DNA of 64,000 nt from Desulfatibacillum aliphaticivorans DSM 15576 (GCF_000429905.1 NZ_AUCT01000012.1:139701-203700), one strand, 5' to 3'; positions 44,691-54,077 are shown, numbered from the stretch's first letter. Numbers and translations: made by a program. The notes: generated from the sequence alone by a model not told the origin.

Positions 44691-45578
44691 TTAAGCCTTA
44701 CGTTTCTCTTCCTCGTCGTCGTCATATATTTTCATATCCGGGTACAGCTTCCTGGCGCAATCCGGGCAGATGCTATGGGTGAGGCCCTTGTTGGTCTTTT
44801 TTTCAATATAGCATTCCACCGCTTCCCAATATCCCTGGTCGTCCCGAATTTTCTTGCAACTGGCGCATATGGGAATCAGGCTGGTCAAATTTCTGATGTC
44901 TTCGTCAGCGGCCGCCAGTTCCAATTCCATGCGTTGGGCGTTTACGGCTATGAGCCCGCTCATTGTAAGCACACAGGCCAGAATGGAAATTATAAAACTG
45001 ATCCCCTGTATGGCCCCGGCGGAAAAAAAGGTGGTGATATCCGGCTCCAGAAACGGCGTGGATACAGCCCTGAGCATGTACCATATTACCTGAAAGCCGA
45101 AAACTGTGTTAAGCAGGCTGTTGCTGCATTCATACTGAAGCCCCCCGCGCCGAATCAGCAGCATCAAGCACAGGAAAAGCAAGAAGCTGAGAATGAAAGA
45201 GATCCCGACAATGCGTGCAATCACGCTGGGCTGCCAATACGTATAATAAACCAGCATGGCCGCGCCCGCAGCCAATATAACGCCCGGCGGCCAGGACCTG
45301 CCTGGGAACTGCTTGAATTCACGCAACCCGTAATATATCAGCACGGGATAAGCCAGGATGATAGAGTTGGCGAGAATAATGGAAAGCCAGTCAGGGGCTA
45401 TTTGGCGAAGGCTCATAAGGATCATTCCCAAGCCTACGAGGACAAACCCGGCGGTCCAGCTTTTAAAACCCGGATACGTAAGCCGGGACATGGAAAAATA
45501 GGCCATGATGGCCGCACAGGTGATATTGACCAGGCCGGCCGCCATGGACAGCGTTTGTATGTTCAAAAAAGCCTGCAT
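44691..45578 (-). CDS. Seven/eight-helix membrane protein with C-terminal zinc-finger-like domain
   Basis: 295 residues. About eight membrane segments fill residues 10-225; a short helix links to a C-terminal domain LIPICASCKKIRDDQGYWE...SICPDCARKLYP with two CxxC pairs. That C-terminal module is common at the end of PAS/GGDEF and 7TM signalling proteins in Deltaproteobacteria. Here no kinase or cyclase follows, so its output is unknown. It converges with the sigma-54 operon. Confidence 0.8.
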   Translation of the reverse strand: MQAFLNIQTLSMAAGLVNITCAAIMAYFSMSRLTYPGFKSWTAGFVLVGLGMILMSLRQIAPDWLSIILANSIILAYPVLIYYGLREFKQFPGRSWPPGVILAAGAAMLVYYTYWQPSVIARIVGISFILSFLLFLCLMLLIRRGGLQYECSNSLLNTVFGFQVIWYMLRAVSTPFLEPDITTFFSAGAIQGISFIISILACVLTMSGLIAVNAQRMELELAAADEDIRNLTSLIPICASCKKIRDDQGYWEAVECYIEKKTNKGLTHSICPDCARKLYPDMKIYDDDEEEKRKA

Positions 45579-45779
45579 GAATGATTACTGTTGCTCCTCA
45601 ACGCCGAACAATCGATTAAGACGCCCCTAAAAATTGACCATTGATAACCTTATAATCTTGAAAGAATCTCTTATAAATCCCTTCCTGTCAACCAAATTGG
45701 CGGCTATGAAAAAAACTCCCTGGATGATTAAAGGGAGCAAGAGGCGGGGCCGCAAAATGGCGGAACGGCCGCGACGCAA

Positions 45780-45824
45780 TATAAAAAGCCCGCGGATTGA
45801 GTCAACGATTCAATTCCGCGGGCT
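45780..45824 (-). terminator. Terminator of the 45859 gene
   Basis: AGCCCGCGGA (45787-45796) and TCCGCGGGCT (45815-45824) form a stem, with a T run on the minus strand after it, 35 bp past the stop codon. Confidence 0.85.
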
Positions 45825-45858
45825 GAAAATTTCTTACGCCTGTTTTAAGGCCTAAGAT

Positions 45859-46053
45859 TCATCCGTCAACCGCCACCAGAGACAATCCCAGGCGGCTTTC
45901 CAGAGCCTGGATTTTCTTGAGTTTGTCGTCATCCAACGCGGCCGGGGCGGTCTTGTGGCAAGAGAACGCCAGGACCGTTTTTCCCAGTTCAGTTTCCAGG
46001 GCTTGGATTTCCTTAAGATCTTTTTCTTCGAGGTTGGAAAGACTGCACAGCAT
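45859..46053 (-). CDS. Small protein with an internally duplicated motif
   Basis: 64 residues. KDLKEIQALETELGKTVLAF in the first half is repeated as DKLKKIQALESRLGLSLVAV in the second, with SCHKTAP between them. The strong helix-then-strand duplication and the dedicated terminator support a real gene. A GGAGG lies upstream (reverse of CCTCC at about 46060). Function unknown. Confidence 0.75.
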   Translation of the reverse strand: MLCSLSNLEEKDLKEIQALETELGKTVLAFSCHKTAPAALDDDKLKKIQALESRLGLSLVAVDG

Positions 46054-46163
46054 AGGACGCCTCCTTGTTTAAGGTTACTCAAATGATGCTGACTAAATGA
46101 TACAGACCCAATTGCGGGAGGGCAACGCTGGAAGTCTGACGGTCTAATGATAGGTAAAACCCG

Positions 46164-47060
46164 TCATTTTTCCAATGACAGAAGGTGAGATCGAAGGTTT
46201 GTGGAAGAGTTGGTCAGGCCAAGTTTGTCGCGCAGGTTGCGGCGGTGAAAACTGACGGTGGTAATGGATAGATAGAGCAGGTCTGCGATTTCCTTGGTGG
46301 ATTTTCCCGCTTTGACCAGGGAGGCGATTTCAATCTCCCGGGGCGTGAGCACGGCTTCCAGGTTGGAAAGGCGGCGTAAAAAAGGCGAAGCGATTTCATT
46401 CAGCCCCGAAGAAATCAACTGGACTATCTGGTTGGCCTCCGGCCTAACCACAATATCCTGCAACCGTTCCACATTTGGCAGGACTGAATCCTTGAGATTC
46501 TGCAGGATGGTTTGCTCCATCTCCTGTATGTCTTCGTCACGCTGGCGCAGGACGGCGCGCAAGGCGGCGTTGGCTTCTTCCAGATGCAGGGTTTTTTGCC
46601 TGAGTTCCTCTTCCCGCTGTCGAAGCCGGCTTTCGGCTTCTTTCAGGGCGGTGATGTTTTCGTGACTGACCACAACCCGCAATGTATCGGAGCCCACGGC
46701 CCTGGCGGCCCGCATATAAAACCATCGCTTCTCATTGGGCGAGTGGCAGGGGTAATCCAGGACAAACTCCTCGACCTCTCCCTTTATGACTTTGCGGATG
46801 CCGGCCGCAACCTCCTTGGATTTTTCGGCGGATTCCCCCTGGGCCGCGTCGCAGACCTCCAGATAGTTCACGTTCAGCGTGTCAGGCCGTATGCTAATCT
46901 GGTTGGATTGCGCAAACCGCTCCCATGCCCGGTTGGTTTCCAGGATCATCCCCTTTTCGTCAATAATGGCCACATGCGCCGACAAGGAATTCAGGATGGT
47001 TTTGGCGTACTGCTGCGTCTCTTTAATGATGGTTTCGGCCTGTTTGGCGTCCATTTTCAT
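46164..47060 (-). CDS. PAS-containing LuxR-type regulator
   Basis: About 298 residues from ATG 47060; an in-frame ATG at 47099 would add 13. A PAS domain (about 20-140, with GMILETNRAWERFA) is followed by a coiled coil (LRQREEELRQKTLHLEEANAAL, cut here to its pattern) and a C-terminal LuxR/GerE HTH (LTPREIEIASLVKAGKSTKE). There is no receiver domain, so it probably senses a small molecule or redox state itself. Divergent or cotranscribed partners are not evident. Confidence 0.88.
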   Translation of the reverse strand: MKMDAKQAETIIKETQQYAKTILNSLSAHVAIIDEKGMILETNRAWERFAQSNQISIRPDTLNVNYLEVCDAAQGESAEKSKEVAAGIRKVIKGEVEEFVLDYPCHSPNEKRWFYMRAARAVGSDTLRVVVSHENITALKEAESRLRQREEELRQKTLHLEEANAALRAVLRQRDEDIQEMEQTILQNLKDSVLPNVERLQDIVVRPEANQIVQLISSGLNEIASPFLRRLSNLEAVLTPREIEIASLVKAGKSTKEIADLLYLSITTVSFHRRNLRDKLGLTNSSTNLRSHLLSLEK

Positions 47061-47143
47061 TGCCTGCCCCGGATTGAAGTTGAACAAAAACCTTAACATT
47101 CCTGGGATATTTACGGCAATCTTTTTGCCGCCGGCGCTTATGG

Positions 47144-48406
47144 TTATTGCCCGGATGCTCCCGTCACCGCAGCGATTTGGGAGCGAACCGGGATATTGGT
47201 GGAATGCAGGCCGGGAGTCTGTCCGTGAAGATCAAACTTTAAACTCACCTCGGGCCTGAAAAACAGGACGTGGGTGGAGCCCCCAAAATGGAACATGCCA
47301 AGGGGGTCGCCTTTATTGATATGCTGCCCCTTTTTGACCGTAACCTCGTTGGAAGAGACTTCCGCCATACCCACGAACATGATCGCCATCAGTCCAATGT
47401 CGGGATTATCCGCCTGGATGAACACCAAAGCCCTGGCCGCCGTTTGGGTGATGTACCCCTGGGACTCGTTGGGGCTGGCGGGATCGAATCCCATGGCGGG
47501 CGCTGCGGCGTAATAGGAGCCGTCAATCAACTTGGTCTTGACGATGGTCCCGCTAACCGGGCTGTGCCAGCGGTGATAGCTGAGCGCGCTTAAAAAGGCC
47601 TGATACAAGGTTCCCCCCACGAACTCCTTGGTCAGGGGATCTCCGTCCATCATGTGCAGCAGGGAGTACGGCTGCTCCTTGATCCAAAACTTGTCGCGCA
47701 GCTGAACATTGCGGGCCAGTCTGTAGGGGGCGGATTCACAAGCGTTGGCGATGACCGAATCGTCCTTGGGGGAGGCCACGGGACGCCTGCCCTCCCGGAA
47801 CGTCCGGGTGAAAAAATCGTCCCAGGACGTAAATCCGTAATAAGGCTTGGAGGGATCGCATATGAAGTCCTCCACAAAGTCCGGCATGGCCTCTTTGGCG
47901 TCCCGGCCGAACCAACCATGCTCAGGATCGTCGCTCAGCACGTAGCATGATTCGGGCGACTCCAGGAACACCGACCACTCTTGCAGAATTTTTTTCAACC
48001 GCACGTTCACCCTGGGGTCCATAAACGCCTCGGCGCCGGCGGGTGTGCCCATGGGCCAGTCCAAAATCGCGTTGATGGGAAAGCCCACAAGCCCTGATTG
48101 ATTGAACTCCGGCGCCTGGGTCAGGATGCCGTCCAACTGTTTTAACATCTGGCTGTAATCCGTCAGTTGGGGCTGTCCTGTGGGGTCCGTCAGGTAGGGC
48201 TTTAACGGAACCTGATCGAACATCTCCGTGAAGAGCCGATACAAATTGGGGTCGTTATCAATCAGGTCCTTCAATTCCTGGACGACCGGAGACAATCCGC
48301 TTTGAGGAGCTTTATCTCCATGGGCCAAACAGGACGTCGAAACCGCGCCCGCCAGAAATATCAAACAAGCCCCAACAACCAAGCCTGTCAATCGATGCTT
48401 TTTCAT
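47144..48406 (-). CDS. Exported phosphatidylserine-decarboxylase-family protein
   Basis: 420 residues with a signal peptide (about 1-28; a cysteine in STSCLA might be lipidated but the lipobox is poor). The C-terminal half has the PSD fold: YHRWHSPVSGTI (the HxPVxG strand) and FHFGGSTHVLFF, where GGST takes the place of the LGST self-cleavage site that forms the pyruvoyl group. The N-terminal 130 residues match the extension of the large PSD-like proteins. Ordinary PSDs act on the cytoplasmic face; an exported one is unusual and its substrate is open. Confidence 0.85.
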   Translation of the reverse strand: MKKHRLTGLVVGACLIFLAGAVSTSCLAHGDKAPQSGLSPVVQELKDLIDNDPNLYRLFTEMFDQVPLKPYLTDPTGQPQLTDYSQMLKQLDGILTQAPEFNQSGLVGFPINAILDWPMGTPAGAEAFMDPRVNVRLKKILQEWSVFLESPESCYVLSDDPEHGWFGRDAKEAMPDFVEDFICDPSKPYYGFTSWDDFFTRTFREGRRPVASPKDDSVIANACESAPYRLARNVQLRDKFWIKEQPYSLLHMMDGDPLTKEFVGGTLYQAFLSALSYHRWHSPVSGTIVKTKLIDGSYYAAAPAMGFDPASPNESQGYITQTAARALVFIQADNPDIGLMAIMFVGMAEVSSNEVTVKKGQHINKGDPLGMFHFGGSTHVLFFRPEVSLKFDLHGQTPGLHSTNIPVRSQIAAVTGASGQ

Positions 48407-49056
48407 CCCGACGCCCTCCCTGTTTTTTATTGAATTTTATGCAGCAAGCGCCGGGGCGCAAGTCCGCCCGCGTGGCGCATATATCCGTGATCGCCGATAT
48501 CTCTTTGCAAAACGCGCCAAAGCCCTGAAAAAGGGATGCTATCGCTCCATTCCTAAAAAGCGGTACTAATTTTCATTATAAAATCATTTGTAGCACAGAT
48601 TAATCTCAGCGGTCAACGCGGCATAAATCAAGAAAAGCCGCCTCCAAAAGAAAGGCTCCTATTGCGGAATATAGGTGAGGTCTTCGTCCCAAGGCAGCTT
48701 TTTCCAGGGGCTTGATCTAGTGATCAGCAGCCAATTGCAGGCTGGAAAACGACTCCTGATTCACGCGGGAAAGAACTCCTCCCACGGCCAGCCCCCAAAG
48801 CTGCGCCTCGCACAAAGAGTCCCACTCCACACCCAACATTCTGGATATTTGAACAAATAAACTCATTTACCGCCTTTTTTAAGCCCTGCAGGCTTTGCGC
48901 TTATGAAACTTCTTCAGGGAAATGCCTCAATTTTATTCCCCAAGGCGCCGATCTTCTATTGTTACCCAACGGAGCCGCCGCTTCTGCGCCGCGATGCCGA
49001 CAGGATGACGGTCCCCGCCATCCCCTACAAACATCTAACTGGAAAGACGCTTTGTT
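48407..49056. other. 650-bp intergenic region between divergent genes
   Basis: No open frame with coding character, hairpin or repeat that I can support. It must hold the promoters of the decarboxylase-like gene and the serine hydrolase. Confidence 0.4.
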
Positions 49057-50199
49057 ATGCAAAAAACGCCTAAATTCAAAATCATCTCCCTTATAGGAAT
49101 CGTTTTTTTTCTCTTCAGCTTTGGGTGCTCCGACGACAATGACCTTGAACCCTACCCGTTGCCCCTGGCCTTGCAGCGCATGGTCAACGAAGTCATTGCG
49201 CAGTACCAGGCGCCCGGCGCGGCTTTGGCCGTCCGATTCGCGGACGGATCGACATTTTCCTACGCCGCCGGCATGGCGGACCTGGGAACGCAAACGCCGC
49301 TCACGCCCCAGCATCTTTTCCGCATTGGAAGCGTTACAAAAACCATTACCGCCTGCGGCGTGCTCATGCTTTATCAGCAAGGCTTTTTCGGCCTGGACGA
49401 TTCCGTGGAATCCATCCTTCCGGGCCTGATTCCCGTTTACGGAAGCCAAATCACCGTAAGGATGCTTTTGAACCACACCAGCGGGCTGGAAGACTATGTC
49501 GGTTGCCCGTATGAAGGCGATTATTTTTTCACGGCCATCGTGGACGATCCCACAAGAGCCTGGACGCCCCTGGAACTGGTCCAGGTCACGGTGGATTGCG
49601 GCCTGGCCGACACGCCCGGCCAATCTTTTTTGTATTCCAATGCAAACTACATTATTCTGGGCCTGATCATAGAAGCCGTGAGCGGACAGGCTTACGAGGA
49701 TTTCGTCCAGGACAACATCTTTGACGCTCTTGGAATGCAAGACACCCTGTCTCCTGTGCAGACCGGATTTCCCGGGGATTTCGCCCGCGGATATTTTGAA
49801 AAAGACTCGGACGGTCTGCTCTACGACTATTCCATTCAAAGCCCCTCTGCCGTCTGGGCCGCAGGAAACGTTATTTCAACGCCTGCCGATCTGTTGCTCT
49901 GGGCGGAGGCGCTTTCCAGCGGGGCCTTATTGACTCAGGACGCCTTTGACCAACGGTTTGTTCCGGTGGACATGGAAGTAGAGGACCACCCGGAGGCCAC
50001 GTACGGGCTCGGCGTTTTGATCGCGGGGCCTGAAGAGGGGCATAACGGCTCCGTGCCCGGGTACCAAACCCAATTATTCGCCGTTAACGGCGTCTATTTC
50101 GCCGTTTACACAAACTGCTACTTCCAAACCAAGGACAATGTCTCCCAAGTCATCTATGACAAAGCAAAAGAGATTTTACAGGCCTACGACGCTTTGTAA
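49057..50199 (+). CDS. Beta-lactamase-fold serine hydrolase, lipoprotein
   Basis: 380 residues. A lipoprotein signal ends at FSFGC (about residue 24). The penicillin-binding-protein fold motifs are SVTK (nucleophile Ser and Lys), YSN (LYSNANY) and HNG (GHNGSVPG). This class includes class C-like beta-lactamases, DD-peptidases and esterases; sequence alone does not choose. An antisense frame of similar length is a shadow. Confidence 0.9.
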   Translation: MQKTPKFKIISLIGIVFFLFSFGCSDDNDLEPYPLPLALQRMVNEVIAQYQAPGAALAVRFADGSTFSYAAGMADLGTQTPLTPQHLFRIGSVTKTITACGVLMLYQQGFFGLDDSVESILPGLIPVYGSQITVRMLLNHTSGLEDYVGCPYEGDYFFTAIVDDPTRAWTPLELVQVTVDCGLADTPGQSFLYSNANYIILGLIIEAVSGQAYEDFVQDNIFDALGMQDTLSPVQTGFPGDFARGYFEKDSDGLLYDYSIQSPSAVWAAGNVISTPADLLLWAEALSSGALLTQDAFDQRFVPVDMEVEDHPEATYGLGVLIAGPEEGHNGSVPGYQTQLFAVNGVYFAVYTNCYFQTKDNVSQVIYDKAKEILQAYDAL

Positions 50200-50214
50200 A
50201 AATCCCGTTTTGCC

Positions 50215-51036
50215 CTAATGCACAAAACTGTACTGCGCGGGCAGGCGGCGCCCCAGGTCGGACTCGAGCTTTTGGTTTTGGATTCCAAAACTATCGAAAA
50301 TATTGGAGCCTCCGATTTCAAAAGCCTTAAGAAGACCCTGTTTCACTGAGGCGCCGTCCTCTTTTCGGCTCCCCCACCGGGTGCGCAGATTATTGACCAG
50401 ATAATTCGGAAAACGCCGCCAAGGCGCCTTCATGGACTTTGCAGGCGCCGATCCGCTGTTGATGAATCTTGAATCCGTAATTACATCTTCAACCTTCTCT
50501 TGCAGCACTTCCCGCATGGATTGCTTAAAAGGCTCCAGGTTGTTCCATACGAACTCCTCAAAAAACAGGACGTGAACCTCCTGAAAATGCTCCTTAAGCA
50601 ATTGATAGAGATGATGGTACATGTGCTTTTGAATCAGATCGTACCGATTTTGCGCCACAAATTCCTGAAGCGTGGGAACGGACTTTCCTTTATTCAGATT
50701 CAGGGTCCTCCTATACTGGTACATGGAGGCGATGTGGTCCAATTGATTGCGGAAAGAGACGATAATCCCGGCCTCCGGAAAGAGCGCCGCCAAATTACTG
50801 ACCTGGGAAAGGGGCGCGTGGCTGATCAGGCCTTCGTCCGAAAACAGGACTTTATCCATCCCCCCCTGCTCCACCGCCCGCCGCACCAAATCTGCGCATT
50901 TGGGGTCTCCCGTGGCCGAGTAAACTTTCAGGGGGATGAACTTGTTAAAGTACAAGATGTTCGTAAAAGCGGGAAAAATAAGGTTTTGGGCGTAAGTTGT
51001 TCCGGTCCTGCCCAGGCCGACATGAAGATAGATCAT
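50215..51036 (-). CDS. Sulfotransferase-like protein
   Basis: 273 residues. The N-terminal VGLGRTGTTYAQ matches the PAPS 5'-phosphosulfate-binding loop, and VSFRNQLDHIASMY is the later R...S/N region that binds the 3'-phosphate. No signal peptide. Its tail-to-tail neighbour is the serine hydrolase. Substrate unknown. Confidence 0.75.
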   Translation of the reverse strand: MIYLHVGLGRTGTTYAQNLIFPAFTNILYFNKFIPLKVYSATGDPKCADLVRRAVEQGGMDKVLFSDEGLISHAPLSQVSNLAALFPEAGIIVSFRNQLDHIASMYQYRRTLNLNKGKSVPTLQEFVAQNRYDLIQKHMYHHLYQLLKEHFQEVHVLFFEEFVWNNLEPFKQSMREVLQEKVEDVITDSRFINSGSAPAKSMKAPWRRFPNYLVNNLRTRWGSRKEDGASVKQGLLKAFEIGGSNIFDSFGIQNQKLESDLGRRLPAQYSFVH

Positions 51037-51454
51037 TTCTTTGCCATTTGATTTGAACGGTCTGGCATATCCGCTCCGTTGCTGTCACCGGCGTTTTCAG
51101 GAAGGGGCTTTTTCGTCCATGACGGACGAGTCCGGCTTTAAGTTATGATTGACGCCACATGCGGGAGCCATAAAGCCTCTGGGACTTAAATGGAATCAAT
51201 AAACTCGCCGCCCTCATTCAAGGGCGTTGGTTTCCCGTCCTGCAAGTAAAAGGTCGTTGCATTTCAGGGGCTGGTTACAAAGGGAAAAACTTCGCGGTCA
51301 GAAATTCGTGTTAATGACAGGACTTGGCAAGTACGGTAAAAACGTTAAAAAAGCAGGATGTTTAAAATAGGACTATCGCGGCGCCTAATGGCGCATGCCG
51401 CGCGCGGACGCGTTTCATTGATTCAAAGGGAAGAAAATTTGGCGTAAACGGGCG
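51037..51454. other. Intergenic region, no gene seen
   Basis: About 420 bp. A short inverted repeat (CGTCCATGACGGACG at about 51114) is visible, but no T run follows. Nothing else. Confidence 0.35.
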
Positions 51455-51826
51455 TTATTCGGCGTCCGGATCGTAAGGCTTTCCGCATTCCTTGCAATTG
51501 CCGTCCGGACCAATGACTCCAATGCAATTTCCGTCGCTGCACAGTTTGCGGTCATCCCACCCGTCATCCGAAGCATCATCCGAGTCATCTGCCGAGTCGG
51601 GAGCGTCTTCATACCCGTCTGCGGCTTCCGTTTGATCTTGCTCTACGGAATCTTCCCGCTCAACAGCTTCGTAGGAAGCCTGATCAAGACTTTCGTCATA
51701 AGGCTTGCCGCATTCCTTGCAACGGCCGTCTTCTCCGATGACGCCGATGCAACTGCCGTCAACGCAGAGCCTGCGGTTTTCCCATTCCTCATCCGTCATG
51801 TTTTTTTCTTGCCCGTTTTCTTCCAT
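51455..51826 (-). CDS. Acidic protein with two zinc-ribbon repeats
   Basis: 123 residues. The unit W-x-x-R-x-L-C-x-D-G-x-C-IGVIG-x-D-G-x-C-x-x-C-GKPYD occurs twice (about residues 15-44 and 90-118), each with four cysteines that would hold one zinc. The linker of about 45 residues is almost all Asp, Glu, Ser and Ala. No signal peptide. Function unknown; the acidic linker suggests a flexible two-headed binder. Confidence 0.8.
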   Translation of the reverse strand: MEENGQEKNMTDEEWENRRLCVDGSCIGVIGEDGRCKECGKPYDESLDQASYEAVEREDSVEQDQTEAADGYEDAPDSADDSDDASDDGWDDRKLCSDGNCIGVIGPDGNCKECGKPYDPDAE

Positions 51827-52001
51827 ATTTAATCCCTTTTATATTTTTTTTCCTAAATATCCATGATCTCAAGAAATGTCAATATTCAAGAAAATGCGGC
51901 ATTCTGCCGAAATAGGATTGGGAACCGGTGCGCGTTAAAAAAGATCAAACCGGCGCCCATAAGTAGTTTTCATTTTATATCAAACAGTTAGGTGAAAAAC
52001 T

Positions 52002-53789
52002 ATGATTTTTGCTCCAGTTCCTGAGGCCTTTCGTCTGCTGATAATCGATGACAACTCGGACATTCACAACGACTTTCGAACCATATTGACGGAAGAAGAA
52101 GAAACAAACTCCTTCCTGGACGCCATGGAAATGGAATTGTTCGGCCAGGCCCCGGCGGATTCCTGCCACAAAAACAAATACGAACTGGATTTCGCCCTTC
52201 AGGGAAAAGAAGGTCTATCCAAGGTGCAGGCGTCCCTCTTGGAGGGAAACCCTTACGCAGTGGCGTTTGTTGACATGCGTATGCCGCCGGGTTGGGACGG
52301 TCTGGAGACCATTGAGCGCATCTGGCAGGTTGATCCCCATATCCAGATAGTCATTTGTTCGGCGTATTCCGACTACTCCTGGCAGGAAATTATTGGACGC
52401 CTTGGCCGCACGGACAGCCTGTTAATCCTGAAAAAGCCTTTTGACGCGGCTGAGGTGGCCCAGCTGGCATCTGCATTGTCGGAAAAATGGAAGCTGGCCA
52501 AACAAGCCTCCCTTAAAATGGTGCAATTGGAGGGAATGGCTCAGGAAAGAACGCAGGAGCTGGCTTATGCCAATGAAGCCTTGCAGCACGAAATGAAAGA
52601 GCGTAAAAGCGCTGAAGCCGCCCTGCGCCACGCCCAGAAAATGGAAGCCATCGGAACCCTGGCCGGAGGCATCGCGCACGACTTCAACAACATCCTGTTC
52701 GGCGCCATGGGGTTTGCTGAAATCGCCCTGGGGGACGCTGAGCCGGGAACCCGCATTCATAAAAGCCTGGACCAGATTATCAACGCCCATAAAAGAGCGG
52801 CCAGGCTTGTGGATCAAATCCTGTCGTTCAGCCGCCAGATTGAACATGAGCCTCAGGTCATACACATTCACCCGGTCATCAAAGAGGCCCTAAGCCTGTT
52901 ACGAAGCACCATCCCCTCGACCGTTGAAATCCGCAAGGAGATCGATGTTCGGTGCGGCGCCGTTATGGCGGATCCAACCAAAATCTATCAGGTCATCATG
53001 AACCTGTGCACCAACGCCTCCCAGGCCATGGAGGATGCTGTGGGCGTCCTGGAAGTCACGTTAAAGGAAGTTGACGTGCTTGAACATGAGGCGGCTTTCA
53101 TGCAAGTCCCAGCCGGAAAATACGCCCGCCTGACGGTAAAGGACAACGGCATGGGTATGGACCAGGAGACGCAAAACCGGGTCTTTGAGCCCTATTTCAC
53201 CACCAAACTGGACGGCCATGGAAACGGTTTGGGCCTTGCAACCACCTACGGCATCGTCAAATACCATAATGGGGCGATTCAGGTAGACAGCAGGCAGGGC
53301 CAAGGCACGACTTTCAGTGTTTTCTTCCCCATCGTAAAGGAGCAGGCCAGGGTCAACCTGGACGACTTGGTGGTTGCCGCGCCCGCTTCCGGCGACAAGC
53401 ACATCCTGGTGGTTGACGATGAAAAGCCCATTATCCTGATGGAGGAAGCTACTCTGGTTCAGTGGGGCTACGAGGTAACGTCAACAACGGACAGCCAGGA
53501 GGCGTTACGGCTGTTTATGGAAAACCCCCATACTTACGACGCCGTTGTGACGGATCAGACCATGCCCAAATTGACCGGCATTGATCTGGCCAGGGAAATG
53601 CTCAAAGTCAGACCCGACCTTCCCATCATATTGGTGACAGGCTATTCCGCCGCCGTCACACGCCAAAAAGCCCCGGATCTGGGGCTGGCCGCTTACCTGG
53701 AAAAGCCGGTGGAGACTATGGTTTTGGCGCAAGCCGTGGATCAAGCCATATCAAGCCGAAACGCCATGCAAACCGGGGCTGCGGCCTGA
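52002..53789 (+). CDS. Hybrid histidine kinase (REC-HisKA-HATPase-REC)
   Basis: 595 residues, soluble. The N-terminal receiver is long and has an insert of about 40 residues before its acceptor D91 (FVDMRMPPGWDG); HisKA has H226 (GGIAHDFNNILFG), HATPase has DNGMGM and GNGLGLATTYG, and the C-terminal receiver has D518 (VTDQTMPK). The kinase core is close to that of the 22511 protein. It is monocistronic, with no partner gene next to it. Target unknown. Confidence 0.92.
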   Translation: MIFAPVPEAFRLLIIDDNSDIHNDFRTILTEEEETNSFLDAMEMELFGQAPADSCHKNKYELDFALQGKEGLSKVQASLLEGNPYAVAFVDMRMPPGWDGLETIERIWQVDPHIQIVICSAYSDYSWQEIIGRLGRTDSLLILKKPFDAAEVAQLASALSEKWKLAKQASLKMVQLEGMAQERTQELAYANEALQHEMKERKSAEAALRHAQKMEAIGTLAGGIAHDFNNILFGAMGFAEIALGDAEPGTRIHKSLDQIINAHKRAARLVDQILSFSRQIEHEPQVIHIHPVIKEALSLLRSTIPSTVEIRKEIDVRCGAVMADPTKIYQVIMNLCTNASQAMEDAVGVLEVTLKEVDVLEHEAAFMQVPAGKYARLTVKDNGMGMDQETQNRVFEPYFTTKLDGHGNGLGLATTYGIVKYHNGAIQVDSRQGQGTTFSVFFPIVKEQARVNLDDLVVAAPASGDKHILVVDDEKPIILMEEATLVQWGYEVTSTTDSQEALRLFMENPHTYDAVVTDQTMPKLTGIDLAREMLKVRPDLPIILVTGYSAAVTRQKAPDLGLAAYLEKPVETMVLAQAVDQAISSRNAMQTGAAA

Positions 53790-53909
53790 AACAAGGAGCA
53801 TTCCAGGGAGGGTCCTTGGGCGGCCGGACGGTTATAACTGCCATAGCGTCCATGGCGCAGCCTGCTAAAAAATGAACGTATATATTTGATTTTTGAGGGA
53901 AAGCCGGGC

Positions 53910-54077
53910 TTAGATCCTGTCACAGGGAATGTTCGCCAACAGTTCTTCTATGTCGTCGTCCATAAGCTCGCTAAGTTGTTCAAGATTGTATTGGGATTTG
54001 CAGGACCTGCAAAAAAACCGAACCTCGCGTCAAGATCGGTTGAGGTATAAACGCCCTTGGCACTCAGGGCATTTCAT
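53910..54077 (-). CDS. Small dual-CXXC protein with in-frame UGA, probable selenoprotein
   Basis: 55 residues if codon 16 (TGA, 54032-54030) is read through. The product starts MKCPECQGRLYLNRS, then the UGA residue, and goes on REVRFFCRSCKSQYNL to an acidic helix ending IPCDRI. The second CxxC lies after the UGA in the same frame and pairs with the first to make a zinc-ribbon layout, so the frame is plainly one gene. ATG 54077 has AGGA about 7 bp upstream. A SECIS-like hairpin starts 18-20 nt after the UGA. I recall small dual-CXXC (seleno)proteins being annotated in sulfate reducers; this fits. The alternative is a nonsense-mutated gene. Confidence 0.75.
53997..54013 (-). promoter_or_regulatory. 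SECIS-like hairpin for selenocysteine insertion
   Basis: On the mRNA strand the 17 nt read TTTGCAGGTCCTGCAAA: a 6-bp stem (TTTGCA/TGCAAA) with a GGTCC loop. The GGTC loop on a TGCA stem is what the E. coli fdhF SECIS shows (TTGCAGGTCTGCA), and the spacing of about 22 nt from the UGA to the loop is in the bacterial range. Confidence 0.7.

Noticed and set aside
48901..49839. 312-codon minus-strand frame opposite the serine hydrolase
   Set aside because: No domain and no start context; the plus strand has a lipoprotein signal and all hydrolase motifs.
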